Positions 1 through 7,055 of a stretch of DNA of 18,363 bases are shown here, in pieces. The stretch covers positions 1-18,363 of the forward strand of contig JAPOYZ010000468.1 of the NCBI GenBank assembly GCA_026706325.1. Direction: 5' to 3'. Position 1 is the stretch's first letter, and the number at the start of each line of letters is the position of its first letter. The stretch is from Candidatus Aminicenantota bacterium (lineage in GTDB: Bacteria; Acidobacteriota; UBA6911; RPQK01; JAJDTT01). Under the pieces are notes generated by a model that saw only the letters and a list, made by a program, of their open reading frames with translations, made no database searches and was not told where the DNA came from. The position numbers and the translations under genes are program-made.

Positions 1-582
1 GCGCCGCCCCGCCGGGCCAACCTGCTGCTGTTGCTGGTGCTGGTTCCCTTCTGGACGTCGCTTCTCGTGCGGACCACTTCCTGGATCGTGCTGCTCCAGA
101 CCGAGGGGGTGGTCAACGATCTGCTCGTGGCGCTGGGGCTGATCGCCGACGAGAACCGCATCTCCATGATCTACAACATGACCGGCACCGTGGTGGCCAT
201 GACCCATGTCCTGCTGCCGTTCATGGTGCTTCCGATCTATTCGGTCATGCGGACGATCCCACCGCTTTACATGAGCGCCGCCGCCTCATTGGGAGCCAGC
301 TTCCCCCAGGCGTTCCGGCGGGTCTATTGGCCGCAGACGCTGCCCGGCGTGGGCGCAGGATCGCTGCTGGTCTTCATTCTGTCCATCGGCTACTACATCA
401 CTCCCGCACTGGTGGGGGGACAGAGCGGCCAGCTCATCTCCAACATGATCGCGTATCACATGCAGCAATCGTTGAACTGGGGACTGGCGGCGGCCCTGGG
501 CAGCATCCTGCTGGGGTGCGTGGTGGCCCTCTATCTGCTCTACGACCGCGTCGTCGGCATCGATCGCATGAGGTTGGGGTGA
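1..582 (+). CDS. ABC transporter permease, PotB-like (5' partial)
   Basis: Inner-membrane permease of a spermidine/putrescine-type (PotB) ABC importer. The reading frame is open from base 1, so the N-terminus lies outside the window and 193 residues remain. The EAA loop that docks the ATPase is visible as AAASLGASFPQAFRR followed by PQTLPG, about residues 95-120 of the fragment, with hydrophobic segments on both sides. The gene ends TGA at 580-582, and the next permease starts at 584, one base later, so the two are translationally coupled and form the usual heterodimeric pore. The ATPase and periplasmic binding protein are presumably upstream, outside the window. Family membership is clear. 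The substrate (polyamine, amino acid or other organic cation) cannot be told from the permeases alone. Confidence 0.88.
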   Translation, partial: APPRRANLLLLLVLVPFWTSLLVRTTSWIVLLQTEGVVNDLLVALGLIADENRISMIYNMTGTVVAMTHVLLPFMVLPIYSVMRTIPPLYMSAAASLGASFPQAFRRVYWPQTLPGVGAGSLLVFILSIGYYITPALVGGQSGQLISNMIAYHMQQSLNWGLAAALGSILLGCVVALYLLYDRVVGIDRMRLG

Positions 583-583
583 G

Positions 584-1399
584 ATGACGGGCTCGGGATT
601 TGGATGGGAACGCGTGGGCCGGATCTCCTATCTGGCTTTCTGCATCGCCGTCTTCCTTTTTCTGATCGCGCCGATCCTGGTGATCGTTCCCCTCAGCTTC
701 AACGTGGAGCCGTACTTCACCTTCACCGAGGGGATGTTGCGCCTCGACCCGGAAGCCTATTCCCTTCGCTGGTACCGGACCGTCGCGGAAGACGAAGAGT
801 GGCGGCGGGCGCTGGCCAACAGCCTCATCATCGGCATCGCGGCGACGGCGCTGGCGACGACGCTGGGGACGCTGGCCGCGTTGGGTTTGGCAAGCCCCGC
901 CATGCCCGGACGGCCCCTGGCCATGAGCCTGTTGATTTCGCCCATGGTCACGCCGGTCATCATCTCGGCGGCGGGCATGTTCTTTTTCTATTCCAAGATG
1001 GGTCTGGCTCAGACCCACCTGGGACTGATCCTGGCCCACGCGGCGCTGGGCACTCCGTTCGTGGTGATCACGGTCACGGCCACCCTTTCCGGTTTCGACA
1101 CCAATCTGACCCGGGCCGCCGCCAGCCTGGGCGCCGGGCCGGTGCGGACGTTTGCGCGGGTGCAGTTGCCCATCATCGCTCCGGGCGTGGTCTCGGGCGC
1201 GCTCTTCGCCTTCGCCACATCCTTCGACGAAGTGGTGACGGTACTGTTCATGGGAGGGTTGGAGCAACGCACGGTTCCGCGTCAGATGTGGTCTGGAATC
1301 CGGGAAGAGATCAGCCCGGCAATCCTGGCTGTCGCCACGTTTCTGATCGTTTTTGCGTTGGTTTTCATGCTGGTCGTGGAACGGCTGCGCCGCCGGTAG
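584..1399 (+). CDS. ABC transporter permease, PotC-like
   Basis: Second membrane subunit (271 aa) of the same importer, resembling PotC of spermidine/putrescine transporters. It has an N-terminal membrane segment (YLAFCIAVFLFLIAPILVIV, about 16-35), several further hydrophobic helices, and an EAA loop (AAASLGAGPVRTFARVQLP). The following FATSFDEVVTVLFM segment is a hallmark of PotC-type permeases. The ATG at 584 lies one base after the stop of the PotB-like gene. Length is normal for the family and the gene looks intact. A strong hairpin with a T-run directly follows the stop codon, so the transporter operon probably ends here. Substrate is unresolved. Confidence 0.9.
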   Translation: MTGSGFGWERVGRISYLAFCIAVFLFLIAPILVIVPLSFNVEPYFTFTEGMLRLDPEAYSLRWYRTVAEDEEWRRALANSLIIGIAATALATTLGTLAALGLASPAMPGRPLAMSLLISPMVTPVIISAAGMFFFYSKMGLAQTHLGLILAHAALGTPFVVITVTATLSGFDTNLTRAAASLGAGPVRTFARVQLPIIAPGVVSGALFAFATSFDEVVTVLFMGGLEQRTVPRQMWSGIREEISPAILAVATFLIVFALVFMLVVERLRRR

Positions 1400-1402
1400 G
1401 AG

Positions 1403-1431
1403 GGGGGACTTTTAGTCCCCCAGTATTTTTT
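1403..1431 (+). terminator. Rho-independent terminator of the ABC permease operon
   Basis: A perfect 8-bp stem, GGGGGACT (1403-1410) and AGTCCCCC (1414-1421), with a TTT loop, is followed by AGTATTTTTT (1422-1431). It begins 4 bases after the TAG of the PotC-like gene. It also fits the short-hairpin family described for 1403-1532, so a repeat copy may be serving as the terminator. Confidence 0.75.
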
Positions 1432-1476
1432 GTTGTGAGCCGATTCGGTGGCTGAAGAGCGTAACGACCGGAAGCG

Positions 1477-1482
1477 TATAGT
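1477..1482 (+). promoter_or_regulatory. Possible -10 box for the DUF3311-symporter operon
   Basis: TATAGT matches the sigma70 -10 consensus at 5 of 6 positions, about 117 bases before the preferred ATG at 1599. No good -35 box is placed 16-18 bases upstream, so this is a weak call. Transcripts starting here would carry the hairpins at 1483-1497 and 1513-1532 in their leader. Confidence 0.25.
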
Positions 1483-1598
1483 GGGGACTCCGTCCCCCCT
1501 AACCCCCCCTTTCGGCGACAAGAAAGTCGCCGCTCCATTGCCTTCCCTCCACTCGTGTGGTGAAATCCGAGCCCGAAAGCGCTCGCAGGGGGATATTC

Positions 1599-1850
1599 AT
1601 GGGGAATGCGTCCACTCGTCGGCTGGTCTATGCGGCTCTGCTGTTCGCGTACCTGCTCCACAACGACCTTTGGCTCTGGCACGATTCCAGAATCATGCTG
1701 GGTCTCCCGGTCGGCCTTCTCTACCACGTCGGTTTCTGCGTGGCAGCCTCGGTCATCCTTACCCTCCTGATCCGCTTCTGTTGGCCCCTTCCGCACCAGT
1801 CCTCGGCGACTGCGCCCGGGACATCGCATAAGGACGAGGCACAGCCGTGA
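1599..1850 (+). CDS. DUF3311-type small membrane protein
   Basis: Small two-helix membrane protein (83 aa) of the DUF3311/YhdT type, commonly encoded just before sodium:solute symporters of the PanF kind. Hydrophobic segments span about residues 9-27 (including YAALLFAYLLHNDLWLW) and 34-60 (LLYHVGFCVAASVILTLLI). The motif LPVGLLYHVGF fits the family. The frame is open from a GTG at 1557, but I prefer the ATG at 1599 because AGGGGG sits 6 bases before it (1587-1592). The stop overlaps the start of the symporter gene (GTGA, 1847-1850), so the two are made together. Its role is unproven; an accessory or stability subunit of the symporter is the usual inference. Confidence 0.8.
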   Translation: MGNASTRRLVYAALLFAYLLHNDLWLWHDSRIMLGLPVGLLYHVGFCVAASVILTLLIRFCWPLPHQSSATAPGTSHKDEAQP

Positions 1851-3310
1851 TCATCCCTATCATCTTCATCTACCTGGCTCTGGTGATCCTCGTCGGCAGC
1901 CTCAGCCACCGGCTGTTCCGGGGCACGGGCGAGGACTATTTCGTCGCGACTCGAAGCATCGGCCCCTTCATCCTCCTCATGTCCCTCTTCGGGACCAACA
2001 TGACGGCCTTCGCCCTGCTGGGAGCTTCGGGGGAGGCCTATCACGAGGGGATCGGCGTCTTTTCCCTGATGGCGTCCTCATCGGCGCTGATCATCCCCAG
2101 CGTCTTCTTCTTCGTGGGGACGCGTCTCTGGGCCATCGGGAAACGGGAGGGCTACATCACCCAGGTCCAGTATTTTCGGGCGCGGTGGGGTTCCGACCGG
2201 CTGGGTCTTCTCCTGTTCGTCGTCTTGGTGGGGTTGGTCGTCCCGTACCTGTTGATCGGCGTCATGGCGGGAGGAGTCACCCTGAACCAGGTGACCGACG
2301 GACAGATTCCCGAGTGGCTGGGCGGCCTCATCATCTGTCTGGTGGTCCTGACCTACGTTTCCACCAGCGGCTTGAGAGCCACCGCCTGGGTGAACACTTT
2401 TCAGACCCTGGTGTTCATGATTCTGGGCGCGGTGGCGTTCGTGGTGATCACTCGAAAGCTGGGAGGCCTGTCCCAGGGACTGGAGCGGGTCATGGAGACC
2501 CATCCCGAACTCCTGATCCGAGGCGAAAACATCAAGCCGCTTCAGCTCCTGACCTACACCTGCATCCCCCTCTCGGTGGGGATGTTCCCCCACATGTTCA
2601 TGCACTGGCTGTCGGCGCGGCGGGCCGAGGCCTTTCGCTTCCCGCTCAAGGTCTACCCGCTGTGCATTGCGGCGGTCTGGGTGCCGAGCGTCCTGTTGGG
2701 GGTCTTGGGGCGAGTCGACTATCCCGAACTGACGGTCGGAGAGGCCAACTCGGTCCTGGTCAAGATGATCGCGCTGCACTCCCCGGAGATCGTGGCCGGG
2801 CTCCTGGCGGCCGGGGTGCTGGCCGCCGTCATGTCCTCGCTGGACTCGCAGTTTCTCTCGCTGGGCAGCATGTTCACCGAGGACATCGTTCGCCACTACG
2901 GATTTCACGACCGGATGAGCGAGCGGGCGCAGGTGCGGGCCGGAAGGCTGTTTGTCGTGGGCCTGGTGGCCGTCATCTATCTCCTCTCCCTGGTCACCGA
3001 CCGGAGCATCTTCAAGCTGGCGGTCTGGTCCTTCACTGGATTCGCCTCGCTGTTCCCGGTCGTGGCGGCGGCGCTGTTCTGGAAACGAAGCACCAAGTAC
3101 GGGGCCTATGCGTCGATCCTAAGCGTGGTGGTCCTCTGGATCTACTTTTTCCGGCTGGGCTGGGAATCGCCCGGGTACACGCTGGGGGGAACCGGTGTCA
3201 TGCCGGTGGCGTTCATCCTTGGGGTTTCGGCCCTGTCCATGATCGTCGTTTCCCTGCTGACGAAACCGCCCCGGGAAGCGGTCCTCCGGAAGTTCTTTCC
3301 TACCTCCTGA
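1847..3310 (+). CDS. Sodium:solute symporter (SSS family)
   Basis: Inner-membrane transporter of the SSS family (487 aa), which couples solute uptake to sodium entry. Hydrophobic segments occur along nearly the whole length, about a dozen or more. Family-typical stretches include the N-terminal EDYFVATRSIG, then LFGTNMTAFALLGASGEAY, and the central GLLAAGVLAAVMSSLDSQFL, the SSS signature near residues 323-342. The start is GTG, overlapping the DUF3311 stop, with GAGG seven bases upstream. Length is normal and the gene is intact. The substrate cannot be assigned: pantothenate, proline, acetate and others use this fold. The following gene is convergent and belongs to an AT-richer segment. Confidence 0.9.
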   Translation: MIIPIIFIYLALVILVGSLSHRLFRGTGEDYFVATRSIGPFILLMSLFGTNMTAFALLGASGEAYHEGIGVFSLMASSSALIIPSVFFFVGTRLWAIGKREGYITQVQYFRARWGSDRLGLLLFVVLVGLVVPYLLIGVMAGGVTLNQVTDGQIPEWLGGLIICLVVLTYVSTSGLRATAWVNTFQTLVFMILGAVAFVVITRKLGGLSQGLERVMETHPELLIRGENIKPLQLLTYTCIPLSVGMFPHMFMHWLSARRAEAFRFPLKVYPLCIAAVWVPSVLLGVLGRVDYPELTVGEANSVLVKMIALHSPEIVAGLLAAGVLAAVMSSLDSQFLSLGSMFTEDIVRHYGFHDRMSERAQVRAGRLFVVGLVAVIYLLSLVTDRSIFKLAVWSFTGFASLFPVVAAALFWKRSTKYGAYASILSVVVLWIYFFRLGWESPGYTLGGTGVMPVAFILGVSALSMIVVSLLTKPPREAVLRKFFPTS

Positions 3311-3424
3311 TGGCCTCTTCGCAGGCACGGAGCCGATTTGACATCGATCCGTTTTTGGCCGAACGGTTTGCACGTCTATCTGAACCTAGCATTTGATTTT
3401 GCCCCACAGGGTCGGCCCGGCACG

Positions 3425-3997
3425 TTACCGAGACGTTTCAGCTAAGGCTTCGTGTGACCTGATCAATTGTATGAGCGTTCTGACAAAAACATTGAAACTT
3501 TGGGACCTATTATTTTCGAGATCGAAATACCTGCCGATGTTACTGGCCCGGGGAATCTTTGCCCGCTCGCCGATCAATCGTTCCATCACCTGCGATGCAT
3601 TCGTCAGCCTGTCCGGACTGCGAAACATTGCTTTGTTTCTGACTGCTGCTCTCGGATAAGCCGATCTTATCGCGTCCAAGTCGCCGAGCAGCCAACTCTC
3701 AAGCATTTGGCATACAATCCGCACATGAAAAGGCTTACCCGATTGTCTCGCTATGTGGCACAATTTTTGCTTGATTACGAAACAGTCACCTCCGTCGTTA
3801 TCTCGAAGAATAATAAAGTGTGGATTTCCATGGCTCCATCCTGCCATTTTTCTGCGCATGGAGCGTTCCAAATCGCTCTTCCCGTCGAACGACAAAGCCA
3901 GCCACTCCACTCCGCTCGTGGAACCGGGCCACAGCTTGGGCATAATGGATCTCAACAGTGCCCTCATGGACTGTTCTTCAGTGAGAAGTACGATCAT
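3425..3997 (-). CDS. DUF4276 family TOPRIM-like protein, partner of the upstream ATPase
   Basis: A 190-residue protein that I recognise as DUF4276, a family placed among TOPRIM-fold proteins. Conserved acidic positions are visible: E7/E8 in LLTEE, D66, D68 and D71 in LRDNDGGDC, and E100 in MLESWLLGD. Other matches are GKSDLERS, FRSPDRLTNAS and the C-terminal ENNRSQSFNVFV. The reading frame extends to 4042, but I choose the ATG at 3997-3995 because it overlaps the ATPase stop as ATGA, the usual arrangement for a coupled pair. By analogy with OLD-family and RloB-type systems it may be the metal-dependent nuclease or nucleotide-processing effector of an ATP-driven defence module. That function is inference. 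Base composition is clearly lower in G+C than the neighbours. Confidence 0.82.
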   Translation of the reverse strand: MIVLLTEEQSMRALLRSIMPKLWPGSTSGVEWLALSFDGKSDLERSMRRKMAGWSHGNPHFIILRDNDGGDCFVIKQKLCHIARQSGKPFHVRIVCQMLESWLLGDLDAIRSAYPRAAVRNKAMFRSPDRLTNASQVMERLIGERAKIPRASNIGRYFDLENNRSQSFNVFVRTLIQLIRSHEALAETSR

Positions 3998-5190
3998 CTT
4001 CCAGCCCTTTGACGAAACCCGGAAAATACTCCTTGAGTCCACAAATAGCCCGCCTTGTCTCCGGCTCTAAGCTGCTCGCTGACGAGCGGATCTTCAGTGA
4101 AATGAATAATATCCGCCGTACCATGAGTCTTCTCAATCAAGAACAGACTCTCCAGCGGTATGGCGTTGAGAAATTGTGGCGAGTGTGTCGAGACGAACAC
4201 CTGTCCGCCTCTGTGGGCGTAATCTTCGAATTCTCCCGCGAGGACCTCCATCAACTCCGGATATAGCTGATTTTCGGGCTCCTCGATGCAGAGAATCTTG
4301 TATGGTCTAGGATCGTGCAACAACAGCAGATAGGCGAACATCTTTATGGTGCCGTCGGAGACGTTGAAGTCCAAAAAAGGATCTTTGAAGGCACTGTCGG
4401 CGTAACGAATCAGCAAACTGCCATCCTCACCAACTCTGGCTTCGATGTCTGAGATGCCTGGCACTCTTTCCCGCATTTTATTCAGCACAAGTTCAAAAAC
4501 ATCAGGGTGTTCGTCTTTGAGGCGGAAAGCGACCGAAGGCAGGTTGTCTCCCGAACTGGAAAGATGTAAGCCTGGCTCGTGGCTTTTTTTGCCGCGCGCA
4601 TCGTTGATGTGAAAATCTGAAATATGCCAATTTTCTATCAAATCACGGAACGCCTTCGCCGCCCTGAAGCGCTCCAGTTGCCCTAGGCTGTTGATGGCCA
4701 ATACATCAGGATCGACAGACTGCTCTTCTCTGGTGAGTAGGGTGTCGGGTTTGTCGAAATCTTCTTCGTTGCTGACCGCAGCGCCTTTGCCGTGGGAAAA
4801 ATCAATGAAGTGAAAAGGCTTGTCATAGCGACCGCGCTTGTAGCGGAGGCGCACCAGCGGCCTTCGATTCTCCAGGCCAATCTCCAACCGATAGGTCACC
4901 AGGCGTTCCTTTTCCGCGATCCACAATCGAAACTTGAGTTCGATGACGATGCTTTCGGATGTGTCGACACCACGGGTAACAACTTCCTTGAAGCCGTTGA
5001 AACCACCTTCGTTCTGTAATGCGATGCGGACGTTCTTCGACAGACAGTTCTTGAGAAACGAAAAAACGCGAAACAACGTGGTCTTGCCGGCTCCGTTCCT
5101 GCCGACAAACACCGCCAATGAAGGTATCTCCGTTAGAGCGACGTCGTGGAGCGCCTTGAAGTTCCGGATACGAATTTCTTCGATGATCAT
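3994..5190 (-). CDS. AAA_21/OLD-like ATPase of a putative two-gene defence module
   Basis: SMC/RecF-like ABC ATPase (398 aa) of the AAA_21 or OLD N-terminal type. The Walker A motif GRNGAGKT is at residues 30-37 after the typical IRNFKAL start. An ABC-signature-like SDGT is at 278-281, Walker B ILCIEEPE at 299-306, and the H-loop THSP at 335-338. There is no C-terminal TOPRIM domain; the TOPRIM-like part is encoded by the next gene (DUF4276), like a split OLD nuclease. The frame is open to 5229, but ATG 5190 has GAGGAG eight bases upstream and starts exactly at the conserved MIIEEIRIRNF. A candidate promoter lies at 5302-5330. ATPase identity is secure; a role in phage defence is inferred from family and context. 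Confidence 0.88.
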   Translation of the reverse strand: MIIEEIRIRNFKALHDVALTEIPSLAVFVGRNGAGKTTLFRVFSFLKNCLSKNVRIALQNEGGFNGFKEVVTRGVDTSESIVIELKFRLWIAEKERLVTYRLEIGLENRRPLVRLRYKRGRYDKPFHFIDFSHGKGAAVSNEEDFDKPDTLLTREEQSVDPDVLAINSLGQLERFRAAKAFRDLIENWHISDFHINDARGKKSHEPGLHLSSSGDNLPSVAFRLKDEHPDVFELVLNKMRERVPGISDIEARVGEDGSLLIRYADSAFKDPFLDFNVSDGTIKMFAYLLLLHDPRPYKILCIEEPENQLYPELMEVLAGEFEDYAHRGGQVFVSTHSPQFLNAIPLESLFLIEKTHGTADIIHFTEDPLVSEQLRAGDKAGYLWTQGVFSGFRQRAGR

Positions 5191-5301
5191 GGCCGATGCT
5201 CCTCGTCCGATTCCGGTCGGGGATTTCACTTTTCCCCTCGACGGCGTCGAAGCCTCCGGGGCTTTTCAGTAGAATCGACGGTGAATACTCCCCGCCCCGC
5301 G

Positions 5302-5330
5302 ATTATCGTTCTACTCCCCGATCCCTTCAA
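5302..5330 (-). promoter_or_regulatory. Candidate sigma70 promoter of the ATPase-DUF4276 pair
   Basis: Read on the minus strand, TTGAAG (5330-5325), a 17-base spacer, and GATAAT (5307-5302) match the -35 box at 4 of 6 and the -10 box at 5 of 6 positions. It lies after the end of the cox-cluster operon (stop at 5371) and about 110 bases before the ATPase ATG. The pair could therefore be transcribed independently of the metabolic operon upstream. Confidence 0.45.
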
Positions 5331-5370
5331 CCAATCGTCGCGACCTTGAAGGTGGTAGCGGACGGTCAGG

Positions 5371-5940
5371 TCAAGGCTCCAACCAAGTGCGGGCATCCTC
5401 GCGTGTATCCACATCCTGCGAGCCCCGGAGCGGGACCTCGCCCACCGATGATGCGACTCGGGTCAGAGCCCGGGCTCCCCGGTCTCCGTGAAGCGTCAGG
5501 AGCTGGGGGAAGAGGCTTCGGTGCACCAGGGCCGGGGCTCCTGCAACACCCTGATAGCGGGAAAGGACCAGGTCGCAACCGTCCGTTCGGCGCCGTTCCA
5601 GCAGGGCTTCCAGGTGACCTTTGCCCACGAAGGGCTGGTCGGCCAGAAGGATGAACGCCGCGTCGTACTCGGCGGGAACAGCCTCGACTCCGCGGCGCAG
5701 GGACGAGGCGAGTCCCTCCCGCCAATCCGGGTTCACGACGACATGGGCTCCGGCCGCCTCGGCCTCATCCCGGTAGCGCCTCTCGAAGGCCCCAACCACA
5801 ACCCAAACCGCGTCGCAGGTCGGCGTGGCTGTGGCGACGACGCGGGCCAGCAGGCTCCGGCCGCGATGCTGGAGGAGGAGCTTGGCGAATCCCATGCGCC
5901 GGCTCTCGCCGGCGGCCAGTACCACACCGGCGACCCTCAC
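5371..5940 (-). CDS. MocA-like molybdenum cofactor cytidylyltransferase
   Basis: Nucleotidyltransferase of the MobA/MocA family (189 aa). MocA joins molybdopterin to CMP to give the cytosine dinucleotide cofactor that xanthine dehydrogenase-family enzymes use, so this gene probably completes the cofactor for the CoxL-like subunit of this operon. The NTP-binding motif LAAGESRRMGFAKLLL is at residues 8-23, and the metal-binding LLADQPF motif is in mid-protein. The frame is open to 6144, but the upstream part overlaps the VWA gene. I choose the GTG at 5940-5938, which overlaps the VWA stop as GTGA and places VAGVVLAAG at the N-terminus as in the family. It is the last gene of the operon. A 2-phospho-lactate or other sugar-nucleotide transferase role is unlikely here. 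Confidence 0.85.
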   Translation of the reverse strand: MRVAGVVLAAGESRRMGFAKLLLQHRGRSLLARVVATATPTCDAVWVVVGAFERRYRDEAEAAGAHVVVNPDWREGLASSLRRGVEAVPAEYDAAFILLADQPFVGKGHLEALLERRRTDGCDLVLSRYQGVAGAPALVHRSLFPQLLTLHGDRGARALTRVASSVGEVPLRGSQDVDTREDARTWLEP

Positions 5941-7055
5941 AGCCGGTCCGTGAAACGCCGCAGGCTGGCGAGATCCACGACAGGAGCGAAGGTGTCGGCG
6001 TGGGGCAGGATGACCCTGATGCCTGCAGTGGTCGGGCGGTAGCCGGGAGCGGCCGCCAGCGGGCTCAGCCAAAGGAGCCGGGACCCGGACTGCTTCAGCC
6101 GGACCAGGGTCCGATCCAGGAGTTCCAGGTCTCCCGTGTCCCATCCGTCGCTGAGAACCAGCACCGCCGTTTGCGAACCCAGTTGGTGGGCGTGCCGGTC
6201 CAGGAAATCCTGGAAGCAGGCTCCGATCCGGGTGCCGGTGCTCTTCCGGGGAAGGACGCGCATGAGCGCCTGCCGCGCACCCCGGGCGCCTCTCACCTGC
6301 AGGGCGCGGGTCAGACGGTAGAGCCGCGTGCTGAAGGCGAAGACCTCGACCCGCCCCAATCCCCGCTGGGAAGCGCAGGCATGGGAAAACTGGAACAGAA
6401 AGGAACTGTGAAGCTCCATGGAACCGCTCACGTCCATCAGGACCACCAGGCGGACCCGGTCCATGCGGCGCCGTCGGAAGACCAGGTCCATCAACTCGCC
6501 CCCTCGCTGGGTGCTTCGATGAACCGTGCGTCTGAGGTCCGGCACTCTTCCCCGGGAACTGACGCGCCGGCGCCGCGACCTGCGGCGGGACAGCTTCCTG
6601 GCCAGACGGCGGACCGTGAGCTTCAACCGGGCGGACTCGGGAATCCCCGGTGGAGGACTTCCCGTAAGAACCTCCAGCGGGCTGTAGGAGCCCTGGCGGG
6701 TCTCCCCCTCGGTTTCGGCCCCCTGGGACCAGGCCACCAGGTTCAGGCCGAACCGGGGTATGGGCGCCCGAAGCCGTTCGCTATCTTCGGATCCCGGGTC
6801 TGCTCGCCCGCTCCCATCCAGCAACCCGCCCCCGAAGTATCCTTCGAACAGGTGGTCGAAACGCTCGATTTCCCGGGGACTCCCGGGGAAAAGGGTGCGG
6901 AGCGTGTGGAAGAAATCGCCCCGGTCGGTGATCTCCAACCGGTGCAGCGCGGTCAGTGCGTCCCCGACCTCGCGGGGGCCGGCCCTCATGCCCTCGGAGC
7001 GTAGAATGCGGGCAAAGGCCATCACATTCTCCTCCAGGAAACCCGGATAAACCAT
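5937..7055 (-). CDS. CoxE-like VWA domain protein (hydroxylase maturation)
   Basis: CoxE-type protein (372 aa), the VWA partner of a MoxR ATPase. In Oligotropha CO dehydrogenase, CoxD and CoxE help finish the active site of CoxL. The N-terminal region (VMAFARILRSEGMRAG) is typical of CoxE. The metal-ion-dependent adhesion site DVSGS is at 208-212, with later MIDAS partners in KSTGTRIG and LSDGWDTGD. A very basic stretch (RRRSRRRRV, about 157-165) precedes the VWA domain. Although the frame is open to 7541, the upstream part is an out-of-frame shadow of the MoxR gene. ATG at 7055-7053 shares one base with the MoxR stop (TGATG). The gene ends in a GTGA overlap with the MocA-like gene. Confidence 0.87.
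   Translation of the reverse strand: MVYPGFLEENVMAFARILRSEGMRAGPREVGDALTALHRLEITDRGDFFHTLRTLFPGSPREIERFDHLFEGYFGGGLLDGSGRADPGSEDSERLRAPIPRFGLNLVAWSQGAETEGETRQGSYSPLEVLTGSPPPGIPESARLKLTVRRLARKLSRRRSRRRRVSSRGRVPDLRRTVHRSTQRGGELMDLVFRRRRMDRVRLVVLMDVSGSMELHSSFLFQFSHACASQRGLGRVEVFAFSTRLYRLTRALQVRGARGARQALMRVLPRKSTGTRIGACFQDFLDRHAHQLGSQTAVLVLSDGWDTGDLELLDRTLVRLKQSGSRLLWLSPLAAAPGYRPTTAGIRVILPHADTFAPVVDLASLRRFTDRL

Larger units (their letters stand above)
1403..1532. repeat. Hairpin repeat cluster A (three hairpins)
   Basis: Three short perfect hairpins lie in the gap between the ABC operon and the DUF3311 gene. They are GGGGGACT-TTT-AGTCCCCC (1403-1421), GGGGAC-TCC-GTCCCC (1483-1497) and CGGCGAC-AAGAAA-GTCGCCG (1513-1532). 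The arms differ between copies but stay complementary, and the loop is a run of pyrimidines on one strand (TTTTA, TCC, and TTTCTT on the minus strand). The same design recurs at 12344-12473 and 14791-14940. No coding potential is seen. Confidence 0.65.

Noticed and set aside
5235..5275. Plus-strand terminator-like hairpin (AAGCC-TCCGG-GGCTT followed by TTC) and a TCGACG-G-CGTCGA palindrome
   Set aside because: No plus-strand gene ends here, and the stem is only 5 bp with a short T-run. The palindrome could be an operator for the ATPase gene, but there is nothing to support it beyond position.
5941..6144. N-terminal extension of the MocA-like frame
   Set aside because: It is out-of-frame VWA gene sequence. 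The conserved nucleotidyltransferase start VAGVVLAAG is reached directly from GTG 5940.
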